Source of the DNA: Betaproteobacteria bacterium
Lineage (GTDB): Bacteria; Pseudomonadota; Gammaproteobacteria; Burkholderiales; Rhodocyclaceae
Direction of reading: 5' to 3'
Assembly: GCA_016705475.1 (NCBI GenBank)
Contig: JADIYD010000014.1
Location: forward strand, 62,001-126,000
DNA length: 64,000 nucleotides
Shown: positions 26,689 through 35,308 of the stretch, in pieces
Position numbering within the stretch: the first letter of the stretch is position 1
Layout of the letters: each line of letters begins with the position of its first letter
The notes under the pieces: model-generated
Database searches by the model: none
Seen by the model: only the letters and a program-made list of their open reading frames with translations
What the model was told of the DNA's origin: nothing
Made by a program: the position numbers and the translations under genes

Positions 26689-26940
26689 TCAGTCGTCCTC
26701 GACACCATATTGTGCGTCGAGTTTGTTCATCTGTCGGTTGTACCACCAGATGATCATCAGATTGATGACAAGCGTACCTTGCGCCGCCATGTAGAAACCT
26801 AACGGAAAACCGAGGATGGTCACTTCATTGATCGCCCGGGCAAACCAGGTTAGTCCGAAGTTGACGAATATCCAACATGCAATGAGGACAAAGGTCAGGC
26901 GCCGGGTCTTTCGCCAGTGAATATCGGCTTTCGCGGTCAT
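26689..26940 (-). CDS. DUF4212 protein, small subunit of a sodium/solute symporter
   Basis: 83-residue membrane protein with two helices ('TFVLIACWIFVNFGLTWFA', 'GFYMAAQGTLVINLMIIWWY') and the conserved end 'WYNRQMNKLDAQYGVEDD'. DUF4212 proteins are always paired with a VC_2705-type symporter, here the gene directly upstream, which it overlaps by 4 nt. Believed to be a small subunit of the transporter. Confidence 0.88.
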   Translation of the reverse strand: MTAKADIHWRKTRRLTFVLIACWIFVNFGLTWFARAINEVTILGFPLGFYMAAQGTLVINLMIIWWYNRQMNKLDAQYGVEDD

Positions 26941-28973
26941 TGATCATCTCCATTGCGGAAACGGATCGCGTTGAGAAAGTTTGCCGCCCGAGGATCAGGT
27001 CTTGTTATCAGACTGACGACGATAATCGTGATGAAACCGGCCAGAACGCCAAACAGGCCACCGGAGTTGGATTGAACGTGAAACCAGGGTTCCATGCCAA
27101 AGCCGCTGATCCCGAGCACGGGGATGCTGTCGAACTCGACACGAATGATGTAGTAAATCGACAGTGTCGTGCCCACCACCATGCCAGCCAGCGCACCAGC
27201 ACGCGTAGCCCTCTCCCAAAAGATGCCAAGCACCAGCGCTGGGAAGAAGGCCGAACCGGCGATGGAAAATGCCCAGGACACCATGGAGAGAATCGTTCCC
27301 GGCTTTTGGGCCGCAACGGTAGCGGCGAGAATGGCAACCACCAGCAGCATCGACTTTGAGATGACGAGACGCAATTGGGTCGACGCATCGGGGCGAAAGA
27401 TGCGGTAGTAAACATCGTGCGAAAGGGAGCTGGTTATGGTCAACAGGAGTCCATCGGCAGTAGACAGGGCAGCAGCCAGACCACCGGCGGCAACCAGACC
27501 GGAAACCACATAGGGCATGCCTGCAATCTCGGGGGTTGCGAGGACGACTACATCAGGGTTCAGCGCCAGCTCAGCCAGTTGCAGGATTCCGTCGGCGTTG
27601 ATGTCCTCGATAGTGACGAGCCCGACCTTGGCCCAAGCTGCCACCCAGCCCGGCAACTTGGTAATGGGGATTTCAGCGAGATGGGACAGCACCTCGTACT
27701 TGGCGAAGACGGCATAGGCCGGCGCTGTAATGTAGAGCAGCATAATAAAAAGCAGCGACCAGAATACCGATTCGCGGGCCTGTCGAACGCTGGGCGTCGT
27801 GTAGTAGCGCGTCAGGACATGGGGCAAGGCTGCCGTTCCTATCGTCAGACAGAAGATCAGCGCGAGAAAGTTGATGCGCATGATGTCCTGCTCTTCGACC
27901 GTCTCGCCCGGGAATGCCTCGGCGTGATGAACCGGCGGTTTGCTGCGGTCGACCGCAGAAAACATGGCATTTTCCCAACGCGCCCTCGCCTGCTCTGGAT
28001 CGTGCGGCAGATCCCGATACTGCCGTTCCAATGCCACGATGTCTTTCATCTGGGCATCGCTGGCCTTGAGCTTGTTTATCTGCGCCGACAGCTGCTCACG
28101 CTCGAAACTGAGAGACTGCGGCAACTGCATGATCTTTTGGGCGTAGAGGTCAGCCCGCTCCCGATAGAGCTGCCGCGCTTCCAATTCGGCCGGGCTATTG
28201 AAGAGGCGCTCTTCAAGCTCGGTAACCTGCTGCAGCACCTGTCCGTAAACCAGTTGCGGCACCGGGTTGCCAGTCTGGTTGTAGGAGAGGATGGCGACCG
28301 GGGTGATGTAGGCAACGATCAGGATCAGGTACTGGGCCACCTGCGTCCAGGTCACGGCCCGCATGCCCCCCAAAAATGAACACACGAGAATGCCGGCGAG
28401 GCCGACGAAAACACCAATCTCGAACTGCAGGCTGACAAACCGACTGGTGATGACACCAACCCCGTAGATCTGCGCCACAACGTACACGAAGGAAGCAAGG
28501 ATGGCAGCGGCTACGGCAACCAGACGAATCGCATTGCCACCATATCGAGCACCGAGAAAATCGGGGATGGTGTACTGGCCGAAACGCCTCAAATAGGGGG
28601 CCAGCAGCAGCGCGACCAGCACGAAGCCGCTGGTCCAGCCGATAACATAGGCCAGCCCCTGGAAGCCCGAAAGGTAGAGCGTCCCGGCCAGGCCAATGAA
28701 GGATGCGGCACTCATCCAGTCGGCACCGGTCGCCATGCCGTTGAAGAAGGCAGGCACGCGACGACCTGCGACGTAGTACTCCGACACATCGGCGGTTCGG
28801 CAGACGATACCGATCAGCGCGTACATCGAGATGGTGAAACACAGGAAGGCGTAGCCTATCCATCGCGGCGGCATGCCATGCCGTTCCAGAACTGCCAGCG
28901 CCCCGATGAAAGCCAGGAACCCTACGGTGTAATACAGGTAGTAGCGCTGCAGTCTGGACAGTGAAGCAAACAT
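26937..28973 (-). CDS. Sodium:solute symporter, VC_2705 family
   Basis: 678-residue transporter of the SSS family with about 13 membrane segments, e.g. 'SAASFIGLAGTLYLSGFQGL' and 'FSIAGSAFFPALVLGIF'. Between helices, about residues 245-350, is a long charged, coiled-coil-like insertion ('QQVTELEERLFNSPAELEAR', 'LKASDAQMKDIVALERQYRD'), typical of this subfamily. Substrates are probably acetate or related short monocarboxylates, inferred from acs nearby and the family name actP. Translationally coupled with DUF4212. Alternative: another organic acid. Confidence 0.87.
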   Translation of the reverse strand: MFASLSRLQRYYLYYTVGFLAFIGALAVLERHGMPPRWIGYAFLCFTISMYALIGIVCRTADVSEYYVAGRRVPAFFNGMATGADWMSAASFIGLAGTLYLSGFQGLAYVIGWTSGFVLVALLLAPYLRRFGQYTIPDFLGARYGGNAIRLVAVAAAILASFVYVVAQIYGVGVITSRFVSLQFEIGVFVGLAGILVCSFLGGMRAVTWTQVAQYLILIVAYITPVAILSYNQTGNPVPQLVYGQVLQQVTELEERLFNSPAELEARQLYRERADLYAQKIMQLPQSLSFEREQLSAQINKLKASDAQMKDIVALERQYRDLPHDPEQARARWENAMFSAVDRSKPPVHHAEAFPGETVEEQDIMRINFLALIFCLTIGTAALPHVLTRYYTTPSVRQARESVFWSLLFIMLLYITAPAYAVFAKYEVLSHLAEIPITKLPGWVAAWAKVGLVTIEDINADGILQLAELALNPDVVVLATPEIAGMPYVVSGLVAAGGLAAALSTADGLLLTITSSLSHDVYYRIFRPDASTQLRLVISKSMLLVVAILAATVAAQKPGTILSMVSWAFSIAGSAFFPALVLGIFWERATRAGALAGMVVGTTLSIYYIIRVEFDSIPVLGISGFGMEPWFHVQSNSGGLFGVLAGFITIIVVSLITRPDPRAANFLNAIRFRNGDDQ

Positions 28974-28982
28974 CCGATATGT

Positions 28983-29654
28983 CTAGAGCTGGCGGCGCAG
29001 TAAGCTGCTTGCCCGCGATTCGTCGATCAGTTGAATCGCCGCATCGACCTGCTTGCCGACGGCACGCACCGTCATCATCTGGAAGATACGTGCCAGCAGA
29101 AGGGTGTTGGCCATGGCATCACGCCGCCCGGAACCCGCATTCAGGCCAAAAACATCGATCCAGTGATCCAGCGGCAATACCGAATCGCCCTTCTCTTCGA
29201 ACATGGAAGGCAGCAGCCACGCCAGATCGATCCACTGCGGCTGGAAATCGACGCCCAGACGCTCCTTGAAGGCCCGCTGCAGGAAGCCGCCGACATAGGG
29301 AACGTGGTAAGTGGCCAGCGGTGCCTTGGCAGCAAAAAGCAAAAATGCCGTCAATTCCCGGTCGACCGTAGAACCCTCGCCATCGAGCGTCGAAAAATCG
29401 ACGTAGAAGGTATCGTCGGGCTGAATGGCGCCTTTCCAGATCGTGCTTGCAGCGATGCCAAGCAACTGATCGCTATCCGGATTCGGACCGCTGCTGACGA
29501 CGTCGACCACAACGTAACGGGTGTGAAAATGCAGCGCGTCGAGCGGTGGTTCCTTGCTGGCCCGCCAGACCTCGAGCGAAGCCCGCACATCGTCCGGCAG
29601 CGTGTTTTGGGCACTGCCCCGGAACAGGAATTTCTTGAGTCCGAGCATGGTCAT
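28983..29654 (-). CDS. Degenerate DnaQ-like exonuclease-fold protein
   Basis: 223 residues with the shape of a DEDD exonuclease: 'RYVVVDVVSSGPNPDSDQLL' aligns with the FDTETTG motif, 'ATYHVPYVGGFLQRAF' with HNAAFD, and 'GRRDAMANTLLLARIFQ' with HNALEDA. The first Asp is kept, but the Glu of motif I is Val, the Asp of motif II is Val, and motif III lacks the His and the Asp. It is therefore unlikely to cut nucleic acid and may be a binding or regulatory relative. It overlaps the preceding cNMP-CBS gene by 4 nt, so it is coupled with it. An intact exonuclease domain is encoded two genes further upstream (32705-34876). Confidence 0.75.
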   Translation of the reverse strand: MTMLGLKKFLFRGSAQNTLPDDVRASLEVWRASKEPPLDALHFHTRYVVVDVVSSGPNPDSDQLLGIAASTIWKGAIQPDDTFYVDFSTLDGEGSTVDRELTAFLLFAAKAPLATYHVPYVGGFLQRAFKERLGVDFQPQWIDLAWLLPSMFEEKGDSVLPLDHWIDVFGLNAGSGRRDAMANTLLLARIFQMMTVRAVGKQVDAAIQLIDESRASSLLRRQL

Positions 29655-31627
29655 TGCACCTGGTAGTCGAGTTTGAGGCGCGTCTGGATCTTGCGTGCCT
29701 GACGGAAGGATTCCTTCAGGATGCGTCGGTCCAGCTCATTGAGCTTCTCGGGGTCGATCAGGTTATCGCCCTGCGTGCCAGGCTCACCTTCGAGGTACTG
29801 GTGCTGCAGGCGCAGCAGTTGAATGAAGTTCAGACCTTCAAGCACAGCGTTGATTTCATCGCTGCGGATCGACAGGCGCTGCGCTGCAAGGCGCAGGCGC
29901 TGAATCGAGTTGGTGTTGTGCACACCGCTGGCCATCGCGTAGATGCGCGCAACGTCGACAAAGATGCGCGAGCCGTATTTCTTGAGGTCGATCTTGCCCG
30001 GATGACCAGGCTCGAGATCGGTCAGGAAATCGCGAATCTTGCCGAGCGGTGGCTCGACGTCGAGGGCATTTTTGGCCATGGCACGCAGGAACATCGGATT
30101 GGATGCCGTCAGCGCCAGCAAATGACGACGCATCGCATCTGCCAGTTCGGCCTTGCCAAAGAGCGCCCGGAAATCGAAGAAAATGGTCGCGTTGAGCAGC
30201 GCATCCGGCTGGGGCATGCGAATCCAGCTATTGAACTGCTCTTTCCAATCCTCCAGCGTCAGACACCATTGCGGATTGCTCGCCATGATGTTGCCCTTGC
30301 ACAACGGGAATCCGCAGCGGTCGAGATCCTTGTTGACGTCGAGGGCATAGGCGAGGAAACGCTGCTTGAGTGCGTCGGCCGACATGCCTTCGGGCGTAGC
30401 AAAGACAATCCCGTTGTCCTGGTCAGTACTGAAGGTCTGTTCGTCACGGCCTTCCGAACCGAAAGCCAGCCAGGCCCAATCTATGCCATCGAAATTGTGA
30501 TTTTCCAGATTGAGCTGGATGACCCGGCGGGTCAACGCGTCGTTGAGCGCCGAGATGAACTGCGTCAACTGTTCCGCGCCGACACCCTGCGCCAACATGT
30601 TGAACGACAGTTGGCGGACATCAGCCGCGGCCTGCTGCAGAGCCTCAACATCGGTTGCGCCGTCGATGGACTGGCGAATCTGGCGCAAACCGACACGCTG
30701 CAGCGAGAACAGGTCCCGCTCGGAGACCACGCCAGTCAGCTTGCCTTCGGCATCGGTAACCAGCACGTGGCGGATGCCATGCGTCGCCATGGCGAACATC
30801 GCATCGTAGGCCGTGGCGTGTTCTTCGATCATGAACGGGTTGGGCGACATCGCCTGACCCACTGGCGTATCGAGCGGCAGATCGGCCAGAACAACCCGAT
30901 CGAGCAGGTCGGTCCGCGTGAATACGCCGACGGCCTTGCGGTCGTCGCCGGCGACGACCAGCGAACCGACACCGGCCTTGGACATCGTTTCCAGCGCGGC
31001 ACGCAAGGGGGTTTCCGGTGTCACCGTAATCGGCGAGCGCGAACCGATGCCGGCCAGCGGAGAATTGAGCGTCTGCTGCTCGCTGGCACGTTGGGAAAAT
31101 TGCAGTTGCAACTGGCGACGCGACTGATCAAGCAGGCTGGCGATGTACTGCGTGCAGAACAGGTTGAATTCCGGGCTGGAGGCCAGCAAGGCCAGAAAAT
31201 CGTCGGCCGGCAACTGGTAGCAGAAGGTATCTTCAACCGCCGTGTAGACGTTGGTCGATGGCCGACCGGCAGTCACCGAGCCAATCGGAAAACTTTCCCC
31301 GGCGCCCAGGCTGAGGATGGAGTATTCGGTGACGGTCACTTCGCCTGCCTGACGCGCCTGCACCTTCCCCGACTCGATCAGGTAGAAGAAGCGAACCTTG
31401 CCCGAGCCCGGCCCGAGAATCTCGCTGCCGGCAGCATAGAAGACGATCTGCGCCTTCTCGGCGAAACGCTGCAGCGCATCAGGCTGCATCTTGTTGAACG
31501 GCGCATGGTTGCGCAGGAATGCCTGCGTATTGCCGGCCATTCGGGTTCGCCCGCCCTGGCGCAGCGACATTTCAACCTGACCAACGACCTGCTCCGGGTC
31601 CTTCCCTGTTTGCTGTTGCGTAGTCAC
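29651..31627 (-). CDS. cNMP-binding, CBS and DUF294 nucleotidyltransferase-like protein
   Basis: 658-residue multidomain signalling protein. Residues about 45-160 form a cyclic-nucleotide-binding-like domain ('AAGSEILGPGSGKVRFFYLI'). Two CBS domains lie at about 190-310 ('PLRAALETMSKAGVGSLVVA', 'MFAMATHGIRHVLVTDAEGK'). A DUF294 nucleotidyltransferase-like domain has 'AFGSEGRDEQTFSTDQDNG', and a C-terminal partner domain ends at 'RKIQTRLKLDYQVQ'. The NTase motif resembles GlnD-type transferases, but no substrate is known. GTG start with AGAGG upstream. It could sense cAMP, adenosine nucleotides or energy status (inference). Confidence 0.85.
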   Translation of the reverse strand: MTTQQQTGKDPEQVVGQVEMSLRQGGRTRMAGNTQAFLRNHAPFNKMQPDALQRFAEKAQIVFYAAGSEILGPGSGKVRFFYLIESGKVQARQAGEVTVTEYSILSLGAGESFPIGSVTAGRPSTNVYTAVEDTFCYQLPADDFLALLASSPEFNLFCTQYIASLLDQSRRQLQLQFSQRASEQQTLNSPLAGIGSRSPITVTPETPLRAALETMSKAGVGSLVVAGDDRKAVGVFTRTDLLDRVVLADLPLDTPVGQAMSPNPFMIEEHATAYDAMFAMATHGIRHVLVTDAEGKLTGVVSERDLFSLQRVGLRQIRQSIDGATDVEALQQAAADVRQLSFNMLAQGVGAEQLTQFISALNDALTRRVIQLNLENHNFDGIDWAWLAFGSEGRDEQTFSTDQDNGIVFATPEGMSADALKQRFLAYALDVNKDLDRCGFPLCKGNIMASNPQWCLTLEDWKEQFNSWIRMPQPDALLNATIFFDFRALFGKAELADAMRRHLLALTASNPMFLRAMAKNALDVEPPLGKIRDFLTDLEPGHPGKIDLKKYGSRIFVDVARIYAMASGVHNTNSIQRLRLAAQRLSIRSDEINAVLEGLNFIQLLRLQHQYLEGEPGTQGDNLIDPEKLNELDRRILKESFRQARKIQTRLKLDYQVQ

Positions 31628-31641
31628 GACAACCTCTTCTT

Positions 31642-32697
31642 CTAAAGTGCGTAGTTTAACTTGAGGCGCTGTTGCAGACGTTTTGCCTGCTTGAGCGCCT
31701 CGCGCAAGATGGCCCGATCCATGTCATGCAGCACGGCGGGTTTCAGGCCATACCCCGCAGGCTCACCAATAGCTATTGCTTCAATCTGCTGCGCCAGTCG
31801 CAGGCGCAAAATGTGGGAAAAACCGGCGTTGACCGCAGCAATCTCGGCCGCCGGCAAACCAGCCAACGATCCCGCCTCGTGCAGGCGCTCTGCCGTGCTC
31901 ACGGCTGTCGCGCCTGACGACAGTGCAAAAATACGCGCCGCATCGACAAAAATGCGGCTGCCGTATTTCTTGAGATCGACGGCACCACCCTCTCCCACCG
32001 ATACTTCACCGCGGTAATTGAGCGGCACATCAGCCTGCAAGGCGTTGGCCGCCATGAGGTGCTGGAATGACGGCGTGGCTACCGTCATCGACAACAGCAA
32101 GGTGCGGAGCTTCTCGCCCAAGGCCAGCTCGCCGAACAAGGGCCGCAAATCAAAAAAGATGCTGGCATTCAGCAAGGCCTCCGGCTCGGGACGGCGTACC
32201 CAGTCGATAAACCGGCTGCGCCATTCTTCAAACGAAAGGCACCAGGCCGGGTTGCCAGCCATGATCTGGCCACTGCACAAGGCAAAGCCGCAGTCGGCCA
32301 GATGCTGGTTAACCTCCTGGGCAAACGGCAGGAAGAGCTGACGCATGGCGACAGCCTCTTGCTCACTGACCGCGTTGAAGATCAAGCCGTTGTCCTGATC
32401 CGTAACGAAAGTCTGTTCGTGCCGCCCCTCCGAACCGAGCGCCAGCCAGCACCACGCCACCGGCGGCAGGCGATGCCGGCGAGCGGTCAATTCGATGATG
32501 CGAGAAGTCAGGCGATCATTGAAGACCGAAATCAGACGCGTCGCAGCCAGGCCGTCTAGGCCATTTCCCGCCGCCTTCAGCAGGTACTCACGCAGGCGCG
32601 CCGAGAGTGCCGGTGCCGCGTCAAGATCGGTCAGCGCACCCAGCGCTGTCACCAATTCAAGTTGCAGCCGGCAAGGCAAGGTAAAGTCAGTATTCAC
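31642..32697 (-). CDS. Second DUF294 nucleotidyltransferase-like protein, without sensor domains
   Basis: 351-residue paralogue of the C-terminal half of the next gene: 'ALGSEGRHEQTFVTDQDNG' is the NTase motif, 'CSGQIMAGNPAWCLSFEEWR' and 'DLKKYGSRIFVDAARIFALS' are shared with it, and the ends 'KQAKRLQQRLKLNYAL' and 'RQARKIQTRLKLDYQVQ' align. It lacks the cNMP and CBS domains. Head-to-tail duplication followed by loss or gain of sensor domains is likely. 14 nt before the paralogue and 7 nt after the exonuclease gene. Confidence 0.83.
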   Translation of the reverse strand: MNTDFTLPCRLQLELVTALGALTDLDAAPALSARLREYLLKAAGNGLDGLAATRLISVFNDRLTSRIIELTARRHRLPPVAWCWLALGSEGRHEQTFVTDQDNGLIFNAVSEQEAVAMRQLFLPFAQEVNQHLADCGFALCSGQIMAGNPAWCLSFEEWRSRFIDWVRRPEPEALLNASIFFDLRPLFGELALGEKLRTLLLSMTVATPSFQHLMAANALQADVPLNYRGEVSVGEGGAVDLKKYGSRIFVDAARIFALSSGATAVSTAERLHEAGSLAGLPAAEIAAVNAGFSHILRLRLAQQIEAIAIGEPAGYGLKPAVLHDMDRAILREALKQAKRLQQRLKLNYAL

Positions 32698-32704
32698 GCT
32701 GCGC

Positions 32705-34876
32705 TCAATATTTCACGCGGGCAAAATAGGTCTTCTCCGCTGCTTCCAGCGCCTGACGAACGGTTACGATGCCCATTTCCTCAAGCAGCTTGACCAGTTT
32801 CAGGAAGACTTCACCGGTAGCCAGGGCATCCTCGAGGGCATTGTGCCGAGTGCCGATGGTGATACCCAGGCGCTCGAGAATGACGTCAAGTTTGTGCGAT
32901 TCCTGATTGGGATGCACGACGGCCGAGAGCAGCAATGTATCGAGTACCGGCTGGGTGAAACGGATACCGGTGCGCTCTTCCTTGAGTTGCAGGAAACGCA
33001 TGTCGAAGGCCGCATTGTGGGCGATCAGCACGGTGTCTTCGCAGAATTCATGGAAAGCTGGCAGGACAACGTCGATATTCGGCTGACCGCGCACCATGTC
33101 CTCGGTGATGCCATGGATCGGGATCGACTCCGGCTTGAGCGGACACTCGGGATCGAGAATCTGGTTGAAGGTTTCCTGACGTAGCAACCGGTTATTGACA
33201 ATGCGGGCAGCGCCGATCTGGATGATTTCATCACCTTTGGAGGGCTCCAGCCCGGTCGTTTCGGTGTCGAATACGGTGTAGGTCAAATCCGAGAGCTTGC
33301 GGTCAAGGTCGATCGTCTTGTCCTCGAACCGAAAGAGATCGAAGTCGTAATATTCCGGTCGCCCCTTGCCGCGCGAGCGCTCTTCCTGATCGTGCTCGAT
33401 CTCGGGAACGGCGACCGGCAGCACAAAGCGGAAGAAGGCACGGTGCGCTGCCTTTTCGCGCTCGTACCAGATTTCACCACCATGCCGGTCGATGACATCG
33501 CGCACGCTCAACGGCGATGTTTCGCTGCCGATCTGCATCGCGTCCATTTCCCACGTGTAGAAGGTTTCCGACGACATGGCCGGACCAGCCCAGATCAGAT
33601 CCAGATAGGCCAGCTTGCCGGCAGAGGTCAGACGGAAGCGCAGCTCGCGGGGTTCGTAGTGGTCCTGCAGCTTGGAGGCCAGGCAGACCAGCGCAAACAC
33701 CAGCGAGAAACTGTCAGCCTTGATCCACAGCGCATCGTCAAGGTCCTCTGTCTTCGTCGGCAATTTCAGTTTGTCCTCGATACGGCGCTGGGCAGCGGCC
33801 ACGATATCGATGGCAAGGACGTCTTCAAGCGGCCAACGCGTCTTCATTGAGTCGGAAAATTCGTCCATGGTCAGATCGAGGCTCTGACTCATCTTGGCTG
33901 CTTCGTCGTCAACCACCTTGACGAAACGTTCGCGCAGCTCCGGCTCCATGTCCGGGTAATCGATCAGGTTCGCTACGGCCGCGCGAATATTGCCGATGGT
34001 GGACCGGCTGCCTTCGGTCAGCGAATGCAGGACCTGGTCGCGTCTTGCTTCCTGCTCGATGCTGCGGGTAATGTTTTCAACGGTCAGCACGTAACCGGAC
34101 ATGGCTGGTTCGCCTTCATCTCCTGAAGCAGCGAGGACAGGCACCATCTGGATGCGCAACAACTGACCGCCGCGCGTCGTCGTGATGAAATTGGCAATCG
34201 CCGTCTTGCCAGCCAACAGGCGCTGGCGGATAACCTCCTCGGCATGCTCGACCTGGCTCTTTTCAAGAATGGAAAAAATCGAACGTCCAAGGCCGATCAA
34301 GGCGCCGCCGGCAACCGAAGTGGGGCCCTGCGACAGGGCCTTGAACTGCAGGCGTGCGCGGTTGTTGTAGAGCAGGATGCGACCGTCAAGGTTGCACACC
34401 ACCACGGCCTGCGCCAGTTCGGACATGAGCGCTGCCAGCCGGTTCTTTTCTTCTTCGACCGACGCCTTCGCCGTGGCGATCTGCGAATCGACGTCATCCA
34501 TGAGGACGTCGCGCTGCTGGGCCAGATCATTGGCCGCCTGGGCCAGTTGCTGAACTTCCGGCGGACCTTCGATATGCACGCGGAAGTTGCGGTTGGCACC
34601 CAGCATCAGGCGAAGGGTCTCCGCCATGCGCAACAGGCCTTCGACATACTGCTTGAACAGCTTGTGCAGAACGAGAACGCCAACCGCAAAACCGAACACG
34701 GTCATCATCGTGCCGACCGGCAGCCGGGACAGCAGCAGCTCCGTCAGCATGGTACGTTCGGCATCCCTCATGTCCAGCCAGACGAGTAGCGAGGTAACGA
34801 CGAACGGGCCCGTCATCAGCAGACCGAGAACGATCACCGCGAGGATGAAACGATGTTTAGCCTTCATGGCATACAT
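32705..34876 (-). CDS. Membrane PAS/kinase-like sensor fused to an intact DnaQ-type exonuclease
   Basis: 723 residues. Two N-terminal membrane segments ('FILAVIVLGLLMTGPFVVTS', 'GTMMTVFGFAVGVLVLHKLF') and a HAMP-like linker are followed by a PAS domain ('LAQAVVVCNLDGRILLYNNR'). A histidine-kinase-like region has no phospho-acceptor His ('LTEGSRSTIGNIRAAVANLI'). From about residue 530 there is a DEDDh exonuclease with all motifs: 'VFDTETTGLEPSKGDE', 'LIAHNAAFDMRFLQ', 'RHNALEDALATGEVF'. So it looks like an enzymatically dead sensor kinase linked to a live 3'-5' exonuclease. The RNA or DNA substrate is unknown. In one transcript with the kinase and DUF294 genes. Confidence 0.85.
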   Translation of the reverse strand: MYAMKAKHRFILAVIVLGLLMTGPFVVTSLLVWLDMRDAERTMLTELLLSRLPVGTMMTVFGFAVGVLVLHKLFKQYVEGLLRMAETLRLMLGANRNFRVHIEGPPEVQQLAQAANDLAQQRDVLMDDVDSQIATAKASVEEEKNRLAALMSELAQAVVVCNLDGRILLYNNRARLQFKALSQGPTSVAGGALIGLGRSIFSILEKSQVEHAEEVIRQRLLAGKTAIANFITTTRGGQLLRIQMVPVLAASGDEGEPAMSGYVLTVENITRSIEQEARRDQVLHSLTEGSRSTIGNIRAAVANLIDYPDMEPELRERFVKVVDDEAAKMSQSLDLTMDEFSDSMKTRWPLEDVLAIDIVAAAQRRIEDKLKLPTKTEDLDDALWIKADSFSLVFALVCLASKLQDHYEPRELRFRLTSAGKLAYLDLIWAGPAMSSETFYTWEMDAMQIGSETSPLSVRDVIDRHGGEIWYEREKAAHRAFFRFVLPVAVPEIEHDQEERSRGKGRPEYYDFDLFRFEDKTIDLDRKLSDLTYTVFDTETTGLEPSKGDEIIQIGAARIVNNRLLRQETFNQILDPECPLKPESIPIHGITEDMVRGQPNIDVVLPAFHEFCEDTVLIAHNAAFDMRFLQLKEERTGIRFTQPVLDTLLLSAVVHPNQESHKLDVILERLGITIGTRHNALEDALATGEVFLKLVKLLEEMGIVTVRQALEAAEKTYFARVKY

Positions 34877-34936
34877 TCCAGCAAATGTGATTTTGAATTT
34901 TGGCCGTTAATTCCGGTCGACCGCGGGAGTCTGTCC

Positions 34937-35308
34937 TCAGACGATTCCAAGCATGGTCTTGACGCGGGCCACCAGATCCTTGGTCGAAAATGGCTTGGTC
35001 ACGTAGGCGTCGGCCCCGAGAGCAAGGCCTTTGGCCACCTCGGTGTCGCGCCCTTTGGCGGTCAGCATGACAATCAACACACCGGCTTTTGACGGATCGG
35101 CACGCAGGGCTTCGCAAACTTCAAAGCCGGACTTTTTCGGCATCATCACATCGAGCAGGATCAGGTCCGGTGCAAAACTCGCCACTTTGGCCAGCGCCTC
35201 TTCACCATCGCAGGCGACTGCGACGGCGAAACCTTCTTTTTTCATCAGGAATTCAAGGGAAATGACGATGTTGGGTTCGTCATCGACAATCAAAATCTTC
35301 TTGCTCAT
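34937..35308 (-). CDS. Single-domain response regulator
   Basis: 123 residues, a receiver domain only. Acidic pair 'LIVDDEPN', phospho-acceptor Asp53 in 'DLILLDVMMPKKSGFE', Thr in 'VIMLTAKG' and Lys in 'DAYVTKPFS': all functional residues are present. There is no DNA-binding or enzymatic output domain. The start overlaps the stop of the symporter-kinase by 4 nt, so that kinase is its likely partner. Output must come from protein contacts. Confidence 0.92.
   Translation of the reverse strand: MSKKILIVDDEPNIVISLEFLMKKEGFAVAVACDGEEALAKVASFAPDLILLDVMMPKKSGFEVCEALRADPSKAGVLIVMLTAKGRDTEVAKGLALGADAYVTKPFSTKDLVARVKTMLGIV

Noticed and set aside
29654..31645. 663-codon plus-strand frame
   Set aside because: Antisense to the cNMP-CBS-DUF294 gene, which has clear domains.
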